A stretch of 54,174 nt of DNA from Deltaproteobacteria bacterium (GCA_016874835.1 VGTB01000004.1:1-54174), one strand, 5' to 3'; numbered from the stretch's first letter, positions 43,067 to 52,671 are shown. Notes: generated by a model not told the origin, from the sequence alone. A program made the numbers and translations.

Positions 43067-44275
43067 CTATCTCTTTTTGAGCAGAAAATACAATTCCCCT
43101 TTTTCCTTAAGGCTGCCTGCCAGTAGTTCCGCATCGCTGCCTGTACCGCAGAAAAGATCAACCCTCCCGGGTCCTTTGATGACCCCGCCCGTGTCATGGT
43201 TGAGAACAAAGCGGGAAAATGACTTCCAGGCTTTGATATTGCCCCCATCGTCAAAGACAGGTTTTCGCACCCTGATGAAGGCGACACCCCCCCTGGGGAA
43301 CAAGTCAAGGTCGGTCGCAATCGATCTCCCTGCGGTCAGGGGAAGCCCTAATGCCCCCACCGGGCCCTTTTCTACAATACGGAAAAATACATAACTCTCG
43401 TTGTAGTTGAAGATTTCTGAAAGTTCCAATGGGTGCTCCGTGAGATATTTCTTGACAGCACCGTGTGTTACCTCGCCGGGGGAAAGCTTTCCCTTCTCTA
43501 TCAGGTATTTCCCGATACTCCGGTAGGGACGTCCGTTTGAGTTGGCGTAACTCACCTGGAGAAAATCTCCTCCGGGCAGTGTTATCGTGCCGGAACCCTG
43601 AATATGGAGAAAAAATAACTCTACAGGATCTTTCACCCAGGCGAGTTCAAGTTCTCTCCCTTTAAGCAGCCCCCCGTCTTCAATATCCTGCCTGGTAAAA
43701 TAAGGTACCAGTTCACCATCCTCCAGCCTCCCCACAATCTTTTCGTTTCTGTACTTTCTGTTGAACTTCCCCAGATGCACGACCACGGTATCATCAGGTG
43801 CGCGGTATATCGGATATCGATATTCCTGTGTCTCTTCAAGCGAACCTTCCAGGATGGGCTCAAAATATCCCGTAAAAAGAACCGTTCCGTTCTCATCAAA
43901 ACCGGACGCCCTGTACACATCAAACGTATCGAGTATCTTGTTCCACCTCATTTCGTCTGCCTCAGAACCGCGAATAATTTCGCGAAAAGCAGCAAGGGTT
44001 TCTTTCAATTCTCTGAGAGACACATTCCTGCCGCCGAGAAGAAAGGAAGTGTTCCCAGAAATGCCATCGTAATATTGAAGACTCTTCTCTATGGCTGCCA
44101 GAAGAGATTCCCGGTCAAGATCATCGACGACAGGTTTGAGCTTCTCCGGTTTTATGAGCGAGAGGGCAGGTTTCGGCACCTCAATCGGTTTTTCCACGGG
44201 GATTTCAATCCTCTTTACACACCCTGCCAGGCAGAGGAGTATCAACAGAAACTCTACGGTTCTCCTTAACTTCAT
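43067..44275 (-). CDS. mltA: Membrane-bound lytic murein transglycosylase A
   Basis: A 402-residue outer-membrane-type lipoprotein (lipobox LAGC, Cys19) that cleaves peptidoglycan glycan strands to 1,6-anhydro-muropeptides. The MltA domain covers about 120-290 (LFTGYFEPILEGS; YRSIGKYLIEKGKL) and the 3D domain follows with DTGGVIKGPGRVDLFCG, three conserved aspartates/glycines near the active site. The segment GALGLPLTAGRSIATD is typical. ATG 44275 has GAGG upstream. It lies seven bases after the acetyltransferase gene. Its products could feed the MurU/AmgK-like recycling genes at 52672-54174. Confidence 0.93.
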   Translation of the reverse strand: MKLRRTVEFLLILLCLAGCVKRIEIPVEKPIEVPKPALSLIKPEKLKPVVDDLDRESLLAAIEKSLQYYDGISGNTSFLLGGRNVSLRELKETLAAFREIIRGSEADEMRWNKILDTFDVYRASGFDENGTVLFTGYFEPILEGSLEETQEYRYPIYRAPDDTVVVHLGKFNRKYRNEKIVGRLEDGELVPYFTRQDIEDGGLLKGRELELAWVKDPVELFFLHIQGSGTITLPGGDFLQVSYANSNGRPYRSIGKYLIEKGKLSPGEVTHGAVKKYLTEHPLELSEIFNYNESYVFFRIVEKGPVGALGLPLTAGRSIATDLDLFPRGGVAFIRVRKPVFDDGGNIKAWKSFSRFVLNHDTGGVIKGPGRVDLFCGTGSDAELLAGSLKEKGELYFLLKKR

Positions 44276-44282
44276 TTGTCCT

Positions 44283-44741
44283 CTACAGTTCCAGCGTCAT
44301 GGCGACTTCGTCACAATAATCAGGATATTTGGAACACCTGAAGCAGTCCGACCATATCTTTTCCGAAAGGGTAGTCCGTTCCACCTCTTTGAATCCTAAA
44401 GATATGAAAAATTTTGGCGTGATTGTGAGAGTGAAGATTCTGAAGAGATCGAGGGTAATCGCTTCGGAAATACAGGCTTCCACGAGTTTCTTGCCTATGC
44501 CCCTGTGCCGGTATTCCTCGTCGACAAAGAGCGAACGTATCTCCGCAAGGTTTTCCCATATGATATTCATGGCACAGATACCGACGATGGACTGGGTGCC
44601 CTCATCGATGTACACAAAAAAATCCCTCAGGCTGCTGTATATATCCATGAGTGAACGGGGAAGCATGGCCCCCTGACCTGCGGAGATGTTGATCATCCGG
44701 TGAATTGTCTTCACGTCTCCAACGCGCGCTTTCCTCAACAT
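44283..44741 (-). CDS. argA: GNAT acetyltransferase, short N-acetylglutamate synthase type
   Basis: A 152-residue GNAT enzyme. The acetyl-CoA loop is EEYRHRGIGKKLVEACISEA (about 75-94). The C-terminus has the cysteine-rich CFRCSKYPDYCDEVAM stretch found in the short stand-alone N-acetylglutamate synthases of Deltaproteobacteria and others, which perform the first step of arginine synthesis without the kinase-like domain. The assignment is by family resemblance; other substrates cannot be excluded. It is separated from recN upstream by a terminator-like hairpin and is coupled to mltA downstream. Confidence 0.8.
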   Translation of the reverse strand: MLRKARVGDVKTIHRMINISAGQGAMLPRSLMDIYSSLRDFFVYIDEGTQSIVGICAMNIIWENLAEIRSLFVDEEYRHRGIGKKLVEACISEAITLDLFRIFTLTITPKFFISLGFKEVERTTLSEKIWSDCFRCSKYPDYCDEVAMTLEL

Positions 44742-44771
44742 TTCTCACACCCCGTGTATCTCATTATGCAT

Positions 44772-44806
44772 AAAAGAATGATACTTCCCCACTCATTCAT
44801 CATTCT
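44772..44806 (-). terminator. Probable terminator after recN
   Basis: On the minus strand AGAATGAT (44806-44799) pairs with ATCATTCT (44782-44775), with a 16-base loop and TTT following (plus-strand A run 44772-44774). The stem is AT-rich, so efficiency may be modest. Confidence 0.5.
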
Positions 44807-44858
44807 TCAACGACATAATAAACTACGTCACCAATCACAACAGATGAGTATTTTTTTC

Positions 44859-46547
44859 TTATTTTTTCACGCGGGACATTACAAGCATTTCCCGGGCATG
44901 CTCTCTTGTTTTTTCCGTCAGTTCCGTCCCGCCAAGCATTCTGGTTATTTCATTCAGACGCTCGTCTTCTGAAAGGACATCAACTGAGGTGACCGTCTTT
45001 TCTCCGACAACCGTCTTTGAGACGCGATAATGCCTGTCTCCGAAACAGGCAATCTGCGGAAGGTGGGTAATGCACAGGACCTGATGGTCCTTCGATGCAT
45101 CGCTGAGCTTTCTGCCCACATCCTCTGCTGTGGCACCGCCGATGCCGCTGTCCACCTCGTCGAATACCAGCGTGCCCACGGAACCCGTTCCTGCCAGCAC
45201 TTTTTTCATTGCCAGCATGATCCTGGAAAGCTCACCTCCAGACGCAATGCGGTTCAGCGGTTTCGGAACTTCTCCCACATTGGTGGTGAGATAAAATTCC
45301 ACCTGGTCAACTCCCCGGGAATGAAACGGAAGCCCCCCCTGATCGGGAGTAGCTTCTGCGAACATGACCTCAAACGTTGCCTTTTCCATCCTGAGGGCGT
45401 GGATCTCCTCCTCAATCTCTTTCTTCAGGAGTGCTGCTGTTTCTCTTCTTCGTGCCGATAACATCTGCGCCTTTCCGAGCATATTCGCTTTAAGATCTTC
45501 CACCTCTGCCAGAAGCAGATCGATTTCTTCATCAACAGAATCGATGGTCTTCAATTCCTGTTCAATCTCGGTCTTCTTCTGCAACACATCTTCAAGGGTG
45601 CGACCATATTTGCGTTTCAGACGCGACAGCAGCTCCAATCGATCATCAATCGCCTCAAGCCTCGTCGGATCATAGGAAAGGTTCTTCTTATAGTTCCGGA
45701 GAGCCAATGCCGCCTCCTCAAGTTGATAGTAGACCGCATCCAGATCCTTTTCAGACAGGGAAAGTGTCCGGTCAATCTTTTTAATCTCACGGACGTTCGA
45801 ATTGATGCTACGAAGCCCTTCCAGGACGGAACCGGCTTTCCCGTAAAGTACATCGTGAGCTCCGTCCGCATATTCCAGCAATTTCTGGACATTATTCAAT
45901 ACCCTCTTCTCCTCCTGGAGTTGATCATCTTCACCAATGCGAATCCCCGCATCCTCAATCTCCTTGAGGTGAAATCTCAGGAATTCTCCTCTCTCTTCCC
46001 TCGTTTTATTAACCTCCAGGAGTTGCCTCAGTTTTCCACTGAGAGCCAGGTATTGATTATACAGTTCCGTATACTCAGATCTGAGCTGCTCAAGATCTCC
46101 GAAATTATCCAGAATATCAATGTGCTTTTCTGCATTCAAAATTATCTGGTGTTCATGCTGGCCACAGATATTAACCAGAGAAGTACTGATTGCGGACAGC
46201 ATTCCCAGGGTTGCTAACTGTCCATCGACGAATACGCGATTCTTCCCCGTCCGTGAAATGATCCTCTTGAGTATCAGCTCGTTCCCCACGTGAAAGCCCA
46301 TTTCTTTGAGCATCTCCTTCAGATCGTTCCTTCCCTCTATTTCAAAAAAAGCCTCCACCATGGCGGAATCTTCATGCGACCTGATGATATCAACGGACGC
46401 CCGTTCACCGAGTAAGAGACTCATCGCACCTATGAGAATAGACTTCCCCGCTCCGGTTTCTCCCGTAATCACATTGAGGCCCTCGGCAAATGAAATCTTC
46501 ATCTCATCGATGATGGCAAAATTTCTGATGCTCAGTTCCGTTATCAT
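44859..46547 (-). CDS. recN: DNA repair protein RecN
   Basis: A 562-residue SMC-like ATPase for double-strand break repair. Walker A GETGAGKS is at 29-36, long coiled coils run at about 155-370, and the ABC signature (ASGGELSRIMLAMKK) and Walker B (GTLVFDEVDSGIGG) lie in the C-terminal lobe. The order is as in other bacteria, directly after nadK, with one base between the nadK stop and the recN ATG. The LexA-type SOS box often found before recN is not expected within the nadK gene and was not seen. Confidence 0.96.
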   Translation of the reverse strand: MITELSIRNFAIIDEMKISFAEGLNVITGETGAGKSILIGAMSLLLGERASVDIIRSHEDSAMVEAFFEIEGRNDLKEMLKEMGFHVGNELILKRIISRTGKNRVFVDGQLATLGMLSAISTSLVNICGQHEHQIILNAEKHIDILDNFGDLEQLRSEYTELYNQYLALSGKLRQLLEVNKTREERGEFLRFHLKEIEDAGIRIGEDDQLQEEKRVLNNVQKLLEYADGAHDVLYGKAGSVLEGLRSINSNVREIKKIDRTLSLSEKDLDAVYYQLEEAALALRNYKKNLSYDPTRLEAIDDRLELLSRLKRKYGRTLEDVLQKKTEIEQELKTIDSVDEEIDLLLAEVEDLKANMLGKAQMLSARRRETAALLKKEIEEEIHALRMEKATFEVMFAEATPDQGGLPFHSRGVDQVEFYLTTNVGEVPKPLNRIASGGELSRIMLAMKKVLAGTGSVGTLVFDEVDSGIGGATAEDVGRKLSDASKDHQVLCITHLPQIACFGDRHYRVSKTVVGEKTVTSVDVLSEDERLNEITRMLGGTELTEKTREHAREMLVMSRVKK

Positions 46548-46548
46548 A

Positions 46549-47427
46549 TCAACTCCTGCCGGTTCCCGAGGGAGATCCCCCCCAGCCCAGTTTCGTTCGC
46601 AGAATCTCCATGTAGTCCCTGTGGGGGGAAGATACGAGGTTAGTCACGTACCGGGATTTCTTAATAATCATGCTGTCGCCCGATTTCATGGTATAAGAGA
46701 GCTGACCGTCAAGCGTTACTGTTGCACCCTGCTCTTTTGTCCATAAAATAACCTTTATCTCCACCCCGTCGGGAATGATGATCGGCCGGTTCGTCAACGT
46801 ATGGGGACATATGGGATTGATGATGAAGGAATCCTCTTCCGGAAAAATAATGGGCCCTCCTGCGGAAAGAGAATACGCCGTCGACCCCGTGGGGGTAGAT
46901 ATGATGATTCCGTCAGCCCGGAAAGTGGTCAGATACCCGCCATCAAGCGTTGTTTCCAGATCGAGGATTCGGGAAAGGTTACCCCGGGTGATTACCACGT
47001 CGTTCAGGATACTCTCCTGCCTGATCGTTTCCGCCTGCAGATGCAGCGATATATCCAGCATTATCCTCTTTTCCGTCTTATACTCTCCCTTCAAAATCAG
47101 CTCCAGGGCGCTGTACATCTCATTCAGATTGACCTCGGTGAGAAATCCGAATTCGCCAAGGTTGACGCCGACGATAGGAATATCATATTCACTGACAAAG
47201 CGTACGGTTCTGAGGAGTGTTCCATCACCGCCCAGTACAACGAGTAAATCCACATGGGATGCTAATTTTTTCCTCTCGAGACCGGCACTCTCCCCCATTT
47301 TTCTCGCGATCTCCTCATCCAGCAGGACTTCAACACCCTTTTGAGTGGACCATTCCCGCAACCGGAAAGTATATTCAACCGACTTTTCCTTTTCGATGTT
47401 GGCAACGATCCCGATTTTTTTAATCAT
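46549..47427 (-). CDS. nadK: NAD kinase
   Basis: A 292-residue enzyme that makes NADP from NAD. The diacylglycerol-kinase-like fold is marked by GGDGTLL (66-72), NLGEFGFLTEV and TPTGSTAYSLSAGGP, the substrate and catalytic loops. The ATG at 47427 is preferred to 47436 because AAGGA lies at the right distance. It precedes recN by one base, an arrangement seen in many bacteria. No promoter is obvious in the gap to the divergent CHAT gene. Confidence 0.96.
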   Translation of the reverse strand: MIKKIGIVANIEKEKSVEYTFRLREWSTQKGVEVLLDEEIARKMGESAGLERKKLASHVDLLVVLGGDGTLLRTVRFVSEYDIPIVGVNLGEFGFLTEVNLNEMYSALELILKGEYKTEKRIMLDISLHLQAETIRQESILNDVVITRGNLSRILDLETTLDGGYLTTFRADGIIISTPTGSTAYSLSAGGPIIFPEEDSFIINPICPHTLTNRPIIIPDGVEIKVILWTKEQGATVTLDGQLSYTMKSGDSMIIKKSRYVTNLVSSPHRDYMEILRTKLGWGGSPSGTGRS

Positions 47428-47769
47428 CCTGTACATCCTTAACAGCTCAATTTCGCAGAATTCCTACCACAAAAACAGTCGGGTGTCCATGAGCATATTT
47501 ATCCCGTTTTTCCGGGGCTCCCCTCCCGATATTCCTGTTGAACATCAGTATCTCTCCGGAAGTTTACCTCAATGAATCCCAGCTTTTTGTATATCACCTC
47601 CACAGGGTTTTTTACTCGAACCGCACACGGATATATCGAACATGTCTCTTTGTGAATACGGGGTTTGATTTTTTCCGCTCATTTCAACCTGATTCTTGAT
47701 TTTTCCGCACAATACGTTTATTGATAGTGGCAACTTATGCAAACCCGCGAATTCTCGAATCGAGGTGTT
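47428..47769. other. Divergent intergenic region between nadK and the CHAT lipoprotein
   Basis: No gene is seen. Two near-identical motifs occur upstream of the CHAT gene: TTGATTTTTTCCGCTCA (47665-47681) and TTGATTTTTCCGCACA (47696-47711), with start points 31 bases apart, about three helical turns. TTGATT at 47696 could also serve as a -35 for the rightward gene. An in-frame ATG at 47737 exists but the lipoprotein start is at 47770. Confidence 0.5.
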
Positions 47770-50088
47770 ATGAAAAGAATCGAGACGGTAATCTTTTTGT
47801 CATTTCTGGGAATTGTTATATCCGGTTGCGCGTATGATATCGTGTCGGAACGAATGAAACTCGAGTCAACCGGTCACTATGGCGAACTCGAGATATACGA
47901 GGAAGGCCTTGCACGCAAAGGTGCCAACACCTCGAATGATATATACAGCAGATGCCATGCATACCTGAAGGTCAAACGCTATGGAAAGTTGATGGACTGT
48001 CTTGATCAACTGGAGAAAAGATTTTCGTCAGGCGAGAAATCCATCATCCCTTATCCCACCTTTTTGACGGTGGAGGGGACCCCTGTTCTCCATCTGATGA
48101 GGGCAGAAGCGCTCATAGATCTGGGAGACTACGGAAACGCGGTGAAAGAAGCAGATTATGCGAAACTCCATATGGAGAGAAAAGGTGATTCCTATTCATA
48201 CCCCATACGGATGATGTTTCAAATGGAAGCCGAGGGACTTCTGGGAATTGCCTATGCATTGAGGGGAGATACTGACTCAGCGATACAATCTCTCAACTCT
48301 TTGAATCGGACCGATCTGCGTTTTTTAGGAATCGCCATTACCGCACCGGTGAAGCAATTGAACATCTCGAGACTTCTCTTTTCCCTCAGGCGCTGCAACG
48401 AGGTGGTGAAGGAACTGTCCGAGGGTTCGGAACCGCAGCTGATCAAATTGCTCGTTCAGGGTCTCTCAGGGGCACCACGGGGTGAAAACATCTTTGCAAA
48501 TGTCGATCTCCCGCGAGCGTACATGGCCTACTCCTGCGATCTGGAAACCGGGAACATTGCAAAAGCCAGGGAAGGATTCGACAGTTTGCTGCTCTTCCCC
48601 CATATAGAAACCATCGGTAATATCTACCCACTCATATTATATGACCGCGGACGCATTGCGGAAAGGGAGGGCAAGAGACAAGAGGCCATCCGTTTTTACC
48701 GAAAAGCCGTCGATATGATAGAATTCCAGCGATCCACTATTAATACGGAAGCCAGCAAAATCGGCTTTGTGGGTGACAAACAGGAGATCTATCGACGACT
48801 CATCGCCTCCCTTGTGGAGGAGAAACAGATTGCATTGGCCTTTGATTATGTTGAACGGGCAAAATCAAGGGCTCTTGTGGATATGCTGGCATCGAAGAAG
48901 GACTTCGCTGCCCCGAACGCGGGCATCGATATCAGAGAAATTCTCGCCGTGAATGATTCATCGGAGGAGGCGGTACTCACCAAAGATACATTCGATAAGT
49001 CCAAACCGCGTAGCCTCGTTGTCACGGCACGCCATCAACTCCAGGAGCATGCCCCGGAACTGGCATCACTGGTAACCGTAACTGCCCTCACATCAGAGAA
49101 AGTCCAGTCCATGCTCACCAAAGATGAAACGCTCATCGAATATTTCTACGACGATAAAACCCTCTATATATTCGTCCTGACAGAAAAAGAGATTCGTGTG
49201 GTACGGATGGGAATACGCGATTTGGCGAGAGAGGTTCAGGAGTTCCGCAGAGCGATCGACGATCATTCATCGGAACGTTACATCGCCCTGAGCCAAAGCC
49301 TCTATACACAACTCATCGAACCTGTAAAAACGCACATCAACACCCCCCATCTCCTCATCGTTGCCCACGGGGTGTTACACTACCTGCCCTTTTCTGCCCT
49401 CTCCGACGGCAAGAATTTTCTCATCGACAACTATACCCTCCGCTTTCTTCCCGGTGCGAGCGTCCTCAAATTCATAGGCAAAGATAAACTCCAGAAGCGG
49501 GGGGGTATGCTCGCCTTTGGAAATCCCGATCTGGGCGACCCCCGCATGGATCTGACGTTTGCCCAGCAGGAAGCGGTATCCGTAGCCGGACTGTTCCCGA
49601 ATTCCAGAACCCTTCTGAGGCGTGAGGCCACCGAAAGCGCTTTCAAGAAATTCGGGACCGGATTCAACTACCTGCATTTAGCCACCCACGGGATGTTTAA
49701 TGCGGACGCACCGCTCGCCTCTGCCCTCCTGCTCGCAAGGGATGCCGACAACGACGGCATGCTTACTGTCGGAGATTTGTACTCGATGCGACTGGACACG
49801 GATCTGGTAACGCTGAGTGCGTGTGAAACAGGGATCGGGAAAATCAGCAACGGAGACGATGTCGTGGGGTTGACCCGCGGATTTCTGTACGCAGGAGCCA
49901 GCACAATCGTCGCGAGTCTGTGGAAGGTCGATGATCTCGCGACTTCACAACTGATGGTGGAATTTTATTCGCACCTAAAAAGACTGAACAAAAAGGATGC
50001 CTTACGACAGGCGCAAGTGATTGCCAAAAAGAGATACCGCCACCCCTTCTTCTGGGCGGCCTTTCAGTTGACGGGAACAGGTGATTAG
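47770..50088 (+). CDS. Lipoprotein with TPR region and CHAT protease domain
   Basis: A 772-residue envelope protein. The signal peptide ends in a lipobox (ISGC, Cys about 20) with Ala at +2, so it is probably lipid-anchored outside the cytoplasm. Residues about 25-380 are helical repeats of TPR type (for example RIAEREGKRQEAIRFYRKAVDMI). The C-terminal CHAT domain (about 480-770) keeps the caspase-like dyad: His640 in LHLATHG and Cys685 in LSACETG, followed by GLTRGFLYAGASTIVASLWKVDD. CHAT proteases act in substrate processing and in anti-phage or cell-death systems (for example Craspase); most are cytosolic. ATG 47770 is chosen for its GAGG and signal peptide. No partner gene is evident. Confidence 0.88.
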   Translation: MKRIETVIFLSFLGIVISGCAYDIVSERMKLESTGHYGELEIYEEGLARKGANTSNDIYSRCHAYLKVKRYGKLMDCLDQLEKRFSSGEKSIIPYPTFLTVEGTPVLHLMRAEALIDLGDYGNAVKEADYAKLHMERKGDSYSYPIRMMFQMEAEGLLGIAYALRGDTDSAIQSLNSLNRTDLRFLGIAITAPVKQLNISRLLFSLRRCNEVVKELSEGSEPQLIKLLVQGLSGAPRGENIFANVDLPRAYMAYSCDLETGNIAKAREGFDSLLLFPHIETIGNIYPLILYDRGRIAEREGKRQEAIRFYRKAVDMIEFQRSTINTEASKIGFVGDKQEIYRRLIASLVEEKQIALAFDYVERAKSRALVDMLASKKDFAAPNAGIDIREILAVNDSSEEAVLTKDTFDKSKPRSLVVTARHQLQEHAPELASLVTVTALTSEKVQSMLTKDETLIEYFYDDKTLYIFVLTEKEIRVVRMGIRDLAREVQEFRRAIDDHSSERYIALSQSLYTQLIEPVKTHINTPHLLIVAHGVLHYLPFSALSDGKNFLIDNYTLRFLPGASVLKFIGKDKLQKRGGMLAFGNPDLGDPRMDLTFAQQEAVSVAGLFPNSRTLLRREATESAFKKFGTGFNYLHLATHGMFNADAPLASALLLARDADNDGMLTVGDLYSMRLDTDLVTLSACETGIGKISNGDDVVGLTRGFLYAGASTIVASLWKVDDLATSQLMVEFYSHLKRLNKKDALRQAQVIAKKRYRHPFFWAAFQLTGTGD

Positions 50089-50233
50089 GTTTCCAGTGAT
50101 ACACATATTATTCGGTCACCTGATAAGACAATTTCATCACGGACAAGAAACTGTACCCGTGAGAAAAACGGAAAACCAACTGTATCATGAAGTCTTCAGC
50201 ATGATTTGAGAAAAATATGGGGGAGGGAAAGGC

Positions 50234-50857
50234 ATGGACGTTCTGCAAACAATAAAGGAGAGGCGATCGATCAATTTTTTTGAACCCGGTGAAGCAATTC
50301 CGGACGACAGAATCGGAGAACTCATTGCACTGGCGAATCTGAGCCCTTCGTCAATGAACCTGCAACCCTGGCGCGTCATCGCGGTGCGTACACCGGAGAG
50401 AAAAAAAGTCCTGCGGGGCATTGCATTCAACCAGCCGAAAGTGGAGGAAGCTTCGGTTGTGCTTATCATGATTGCTGACCCCCACGCGCTCGAAGAAAAC
50501 ATAGATACCGTGCTCTCAAACTGGGTTGAGCTCGGTTATCTCAAGGCGGAGTCGAAAGAAAATTACCATCGGGCAGCAATGAATCTGTATGAAGGACCGG
50601 ATAGTCTCAGGAGAAAAATATTTGCGGTAAAAAATACCGGCCTCTTTGCCATGAACATCATGATTGCCGCGAAGGGTCTTGGTTTGGAAACCCATCCCAT
50701 GGACGGCTTTGACGAAGAAAAATTGAAAGAGGAATTCCACATACCCGAATACTGTGTGGTTCCCATGATCATTGCGGTAGGATACCTGAAAAAGGGGATA
50801 ACCCTTCTTCCAAGGGCGTTTCGACGCAATACGGGCGATTTTACAAGATTAGAATAG
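50234..50857 (+). CDS. Nitroreductase-family oxidoreductase
   Basis: A 207-residue FMN-dependent protein. The N-terminal LQTIKERRSINFFEPGEAIPDDRIGELI and LSPSSMNLQPWRVIAV give the FMN-phosphate and isoalloxazine binding residues, and a later GLGLETHPMDGFDEEKLKE segment closes the fold. It probably reduces nitro groups, quinones or similar with NAD(P)H as a homodimer; the natural substrate is unknown. A strong GGGAGGGAAAGG ribosome-binding site precedes the ATG. The DUF2784 gene follows. Confidence 0.9.
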   Translation: MDVLQTIKERRSINFFEPGEAIPDDRIGELIALANLSPSSMNLQPWRVIAVRTPERKKVLRGIAFNQPKVEEASVVLIMIADPHALEENIDTVLSNWVELGYLKAESKENYHRAAMNLYEGPDSLRRKIFAVKNTGLFAMNIMIAAKGLGLETHPMDGFDEEKLKEEFHIPEYCVVPMIIAVGYLKKGITLLPRAFRRNTGDFTRLE

Positions 50858-50881
50858 TTGCACTTCCAAACGGTAACAGCC

Positions 50882-51265
50882 ATGTTTTTCAGGATAGCGG
50901 CAGATCTGATAATCTTCCTTCACTTTCTCTGGATTGCTTTTGTGATTCTGGGTTTTCCGTTATTTTTATATCTCAATTGGCCGAGATGGAGAATCTTTCA
51001 CCTCGTCGCACTCGTTGCGATGCTCGTCATGCAACTTACCCGCACCATCTGTCCCCTGACGTATTTAGAGGATTTTCTCAAATCGAAAGGAACAGCAGGT
51101 CAGGTCTATCCGGGTCAATTCATGATAGAATCCATAGAAAAACTCATCTACGTGGAGGATTTAACCTTAGAAAAAATCTCATATGCGACGATGCTCTTTC
51201 TCGTTGCCGTACTCCTCTCATTCTGGTTCAGACCGGTCACATGGAAGAAGTACAACGGCGCATAG
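50882..51265 (+). CDS. DUF2784 membrane protein
   Basis: A 127-residue inner-membrane protein with three or four helices (about 4-24, 33-53, 97-117). It matches the DUF2784 family, which has the LHFLWIAFVILGFPLFLYLNW and TRTICPLTYLED motifs and no known function. The start is ATG 50882 inside a frame that is also open from a TTG at 50858. It follows the nitroreductase gene by about 25 bases and may be part of its transcript. Confidence 0.8.
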   Translation: MFFRIAADLIIFLHFLWIAFVILGFPLFLYLNWPRWRIFHLVALVAMLVMQLTRTICPLTYLEDFLKSKGTAGQVYPGQFMIESIEKLIYVEDLTLEKISYATMLFLVAVLLSFWFRPVTWKKYNGA

Positions 51266-51330
51266 CGATTTAATCATCAATCTTATTCTGACATGGGAGC
51301 CCATGTGACGGACACTCGAGAGTATAGTAC

Positions 51331-52662
51331 ATGGAAGAACCGACAATCAAAGTAGGCATTATCGAGCTTTACGGAAAGGTCAATGGAGGATTCAACGGTC
51401 CGTATCGTGTCAATAATGAACGGCTGCTTGACGGCGGTTTCGCCGTCCGTGCGGCAGAAGACTGCCTCATTCTTTACGACGATGCGGGCAATGAAATTAT
51501 GCGGCAGAGAGAAATAAGATGTTCACCGCTGCATGATGCGACATTTACCCTCTTCGATGTCACCGTCGGGATACAGTTCCACTGGCAAAGAAAAGAGGAG
51601 CAGACATTTCAGGGGGCTCTCACGCTGACTCTCAGTGAGGAAAATACGCTGACGGCAATCAATGAAATTCATTTAGAAGATTATCTGATAAGTGTCATTT
51701 CTTCGGAAATGAGTGCGGAAGCGCCACTTGAATTTCTGAAGGCACACGCGATAATTTCCCGGAGCTGGCTCATGGCCGCACCGGATCCCGCACGGACGAC
51801 ACAAGAAACTTTTGCCGTGACCGGCAACATGGATTTCACATCAGTGAACGAGATCATCTGCTGGTACGGCAGAGGCGAGCATGCCCTCTTTGATGTCTGT
51901 GCGGACGACCATTGCCAGCGGTATCAGGGAATCACAAGATTCATGTCGGGAAGCCCCAGGAAAGCTGTCGAAGCGACACGGGGCGTATTTCTCACCCACA
52001 ATGACAAAATATGCGATGCCCGTTATCACAAGGCCTGCGGGGGTATCACAGATACATTCGACCACACCTGGGAGGACACACCCATTCCTTACCTCTCCTC
52101 GATTCCAGACGCGCCCGCATTTTATGAGCCCGTCCATACGGAAGAACAGGCAACGCAGTGGCTTCTCTCCAGCCCCGATGTGTACTGCAATACCACCGAT
52201 GAAAATCTCCTCAGGCAGATCCTTCCTTTTTTCGATCAGGGAACGAAGGATTTCTTCCGCTGGAGAGTGAAATACCGCCGCGAGGAACTGGAGGAAATCC
52301 TCAGGATGAAATCAGGCATCGATTTCGGAGACCTCGAGAGCCTCAGCGCCGTTGAGCGGGGACCCTCAGGAAGGATCATCCGGTTGAAAGTCAAGGGTTC
52401 AAAGAAGACGATTGTCGTGGGCAATGAATTAGAGATCCGCCGCTGGCTGTCCCGGAGTCACCTGTACAGCAGCGCATTTATTGTCACCGCCGGGGGCGGT
52501 TCTCCCGCTGCTCCGGATCATTTCATACTCCATGGCGCCGGATGGGGACACGGAGTCGGGTTATGTCAGATAGGCGCTGCCGTCATGGCCACGAAGGGAT
52601 TTACCGCGGAGGAAATCCTGAAACACTACTTCCGCGGCACGGAACTGCAGAAACGCTACTGA
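51331..52662 (+). CDS. SpoIID/LytB-domain protein without signal peptide
   Basis: A 443-residue protein with the SpoIID domain: LEDYLISVISSEMSAEAPLEFLKAHAIISRSW (about 115-146) holds the proposed catalytic Glu126, and the C-terminus has HGAGWGHGVGLCQIGA and EEILKHYFRGTEL. Family members are peptidoglycan lytic transglycosylases or amidase-activating proteins. The start is fixed: an in-frame TAG lies two codons before the ATG, and the N-terminus (MEEPTIKVGI) has no signal sequence or membrane segment, so it looks cytoplasmic. It is followed nine bases on by a MurU-like gene, suggesting a role in recycling or glycan turnover rather than on the sacculus. Confidence 0.85.
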   Translation: MEEPTIKVGIIELYGKVNGGFNGPYRVNNERLLDGGFAVRAAEDCLILYDDAGNEIMRQREIRCSPLHDATFTLFDVTVGIQFHWQRKEEQTFQGALTLTLSEENTLTAINEIHLEDYLISVISSEMSAEAPLEFLKAHAIISRSWLMAAPDPARTTQETFAVTGNMDFTSVNEIICWYGRGEHALFDVCADDHCQRYQGITRFMSGSPRKAVEATRGVFLTHNDKICDARYHKACGGITDTFDHTWEDTPIPYLSSIPDAPAFYEPVHTEEQATQWLLSSPDVYCNTTDENLLRQILPFFDQGTKDFFRWRVKYRREELEEILRMKSGIDFGDLESLSAVERGPSGRIIRLKVKGSKKTIVVGNELEIRRWLSRSHLYSSAFIVTAGGGSPAAPDHFILHGAGWGHGVGLCQIGAAVMATKGFTAEEILKHYFRGTELQKRY

Positions 52663-52671
52663 GAAGGTGCA

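Noticed and set aside
47728-47742. Sigma-54-like TGGCAACTTATGCA before the CHAT gene
   Set aside because: The GG to GC spacing is only 8 bases.
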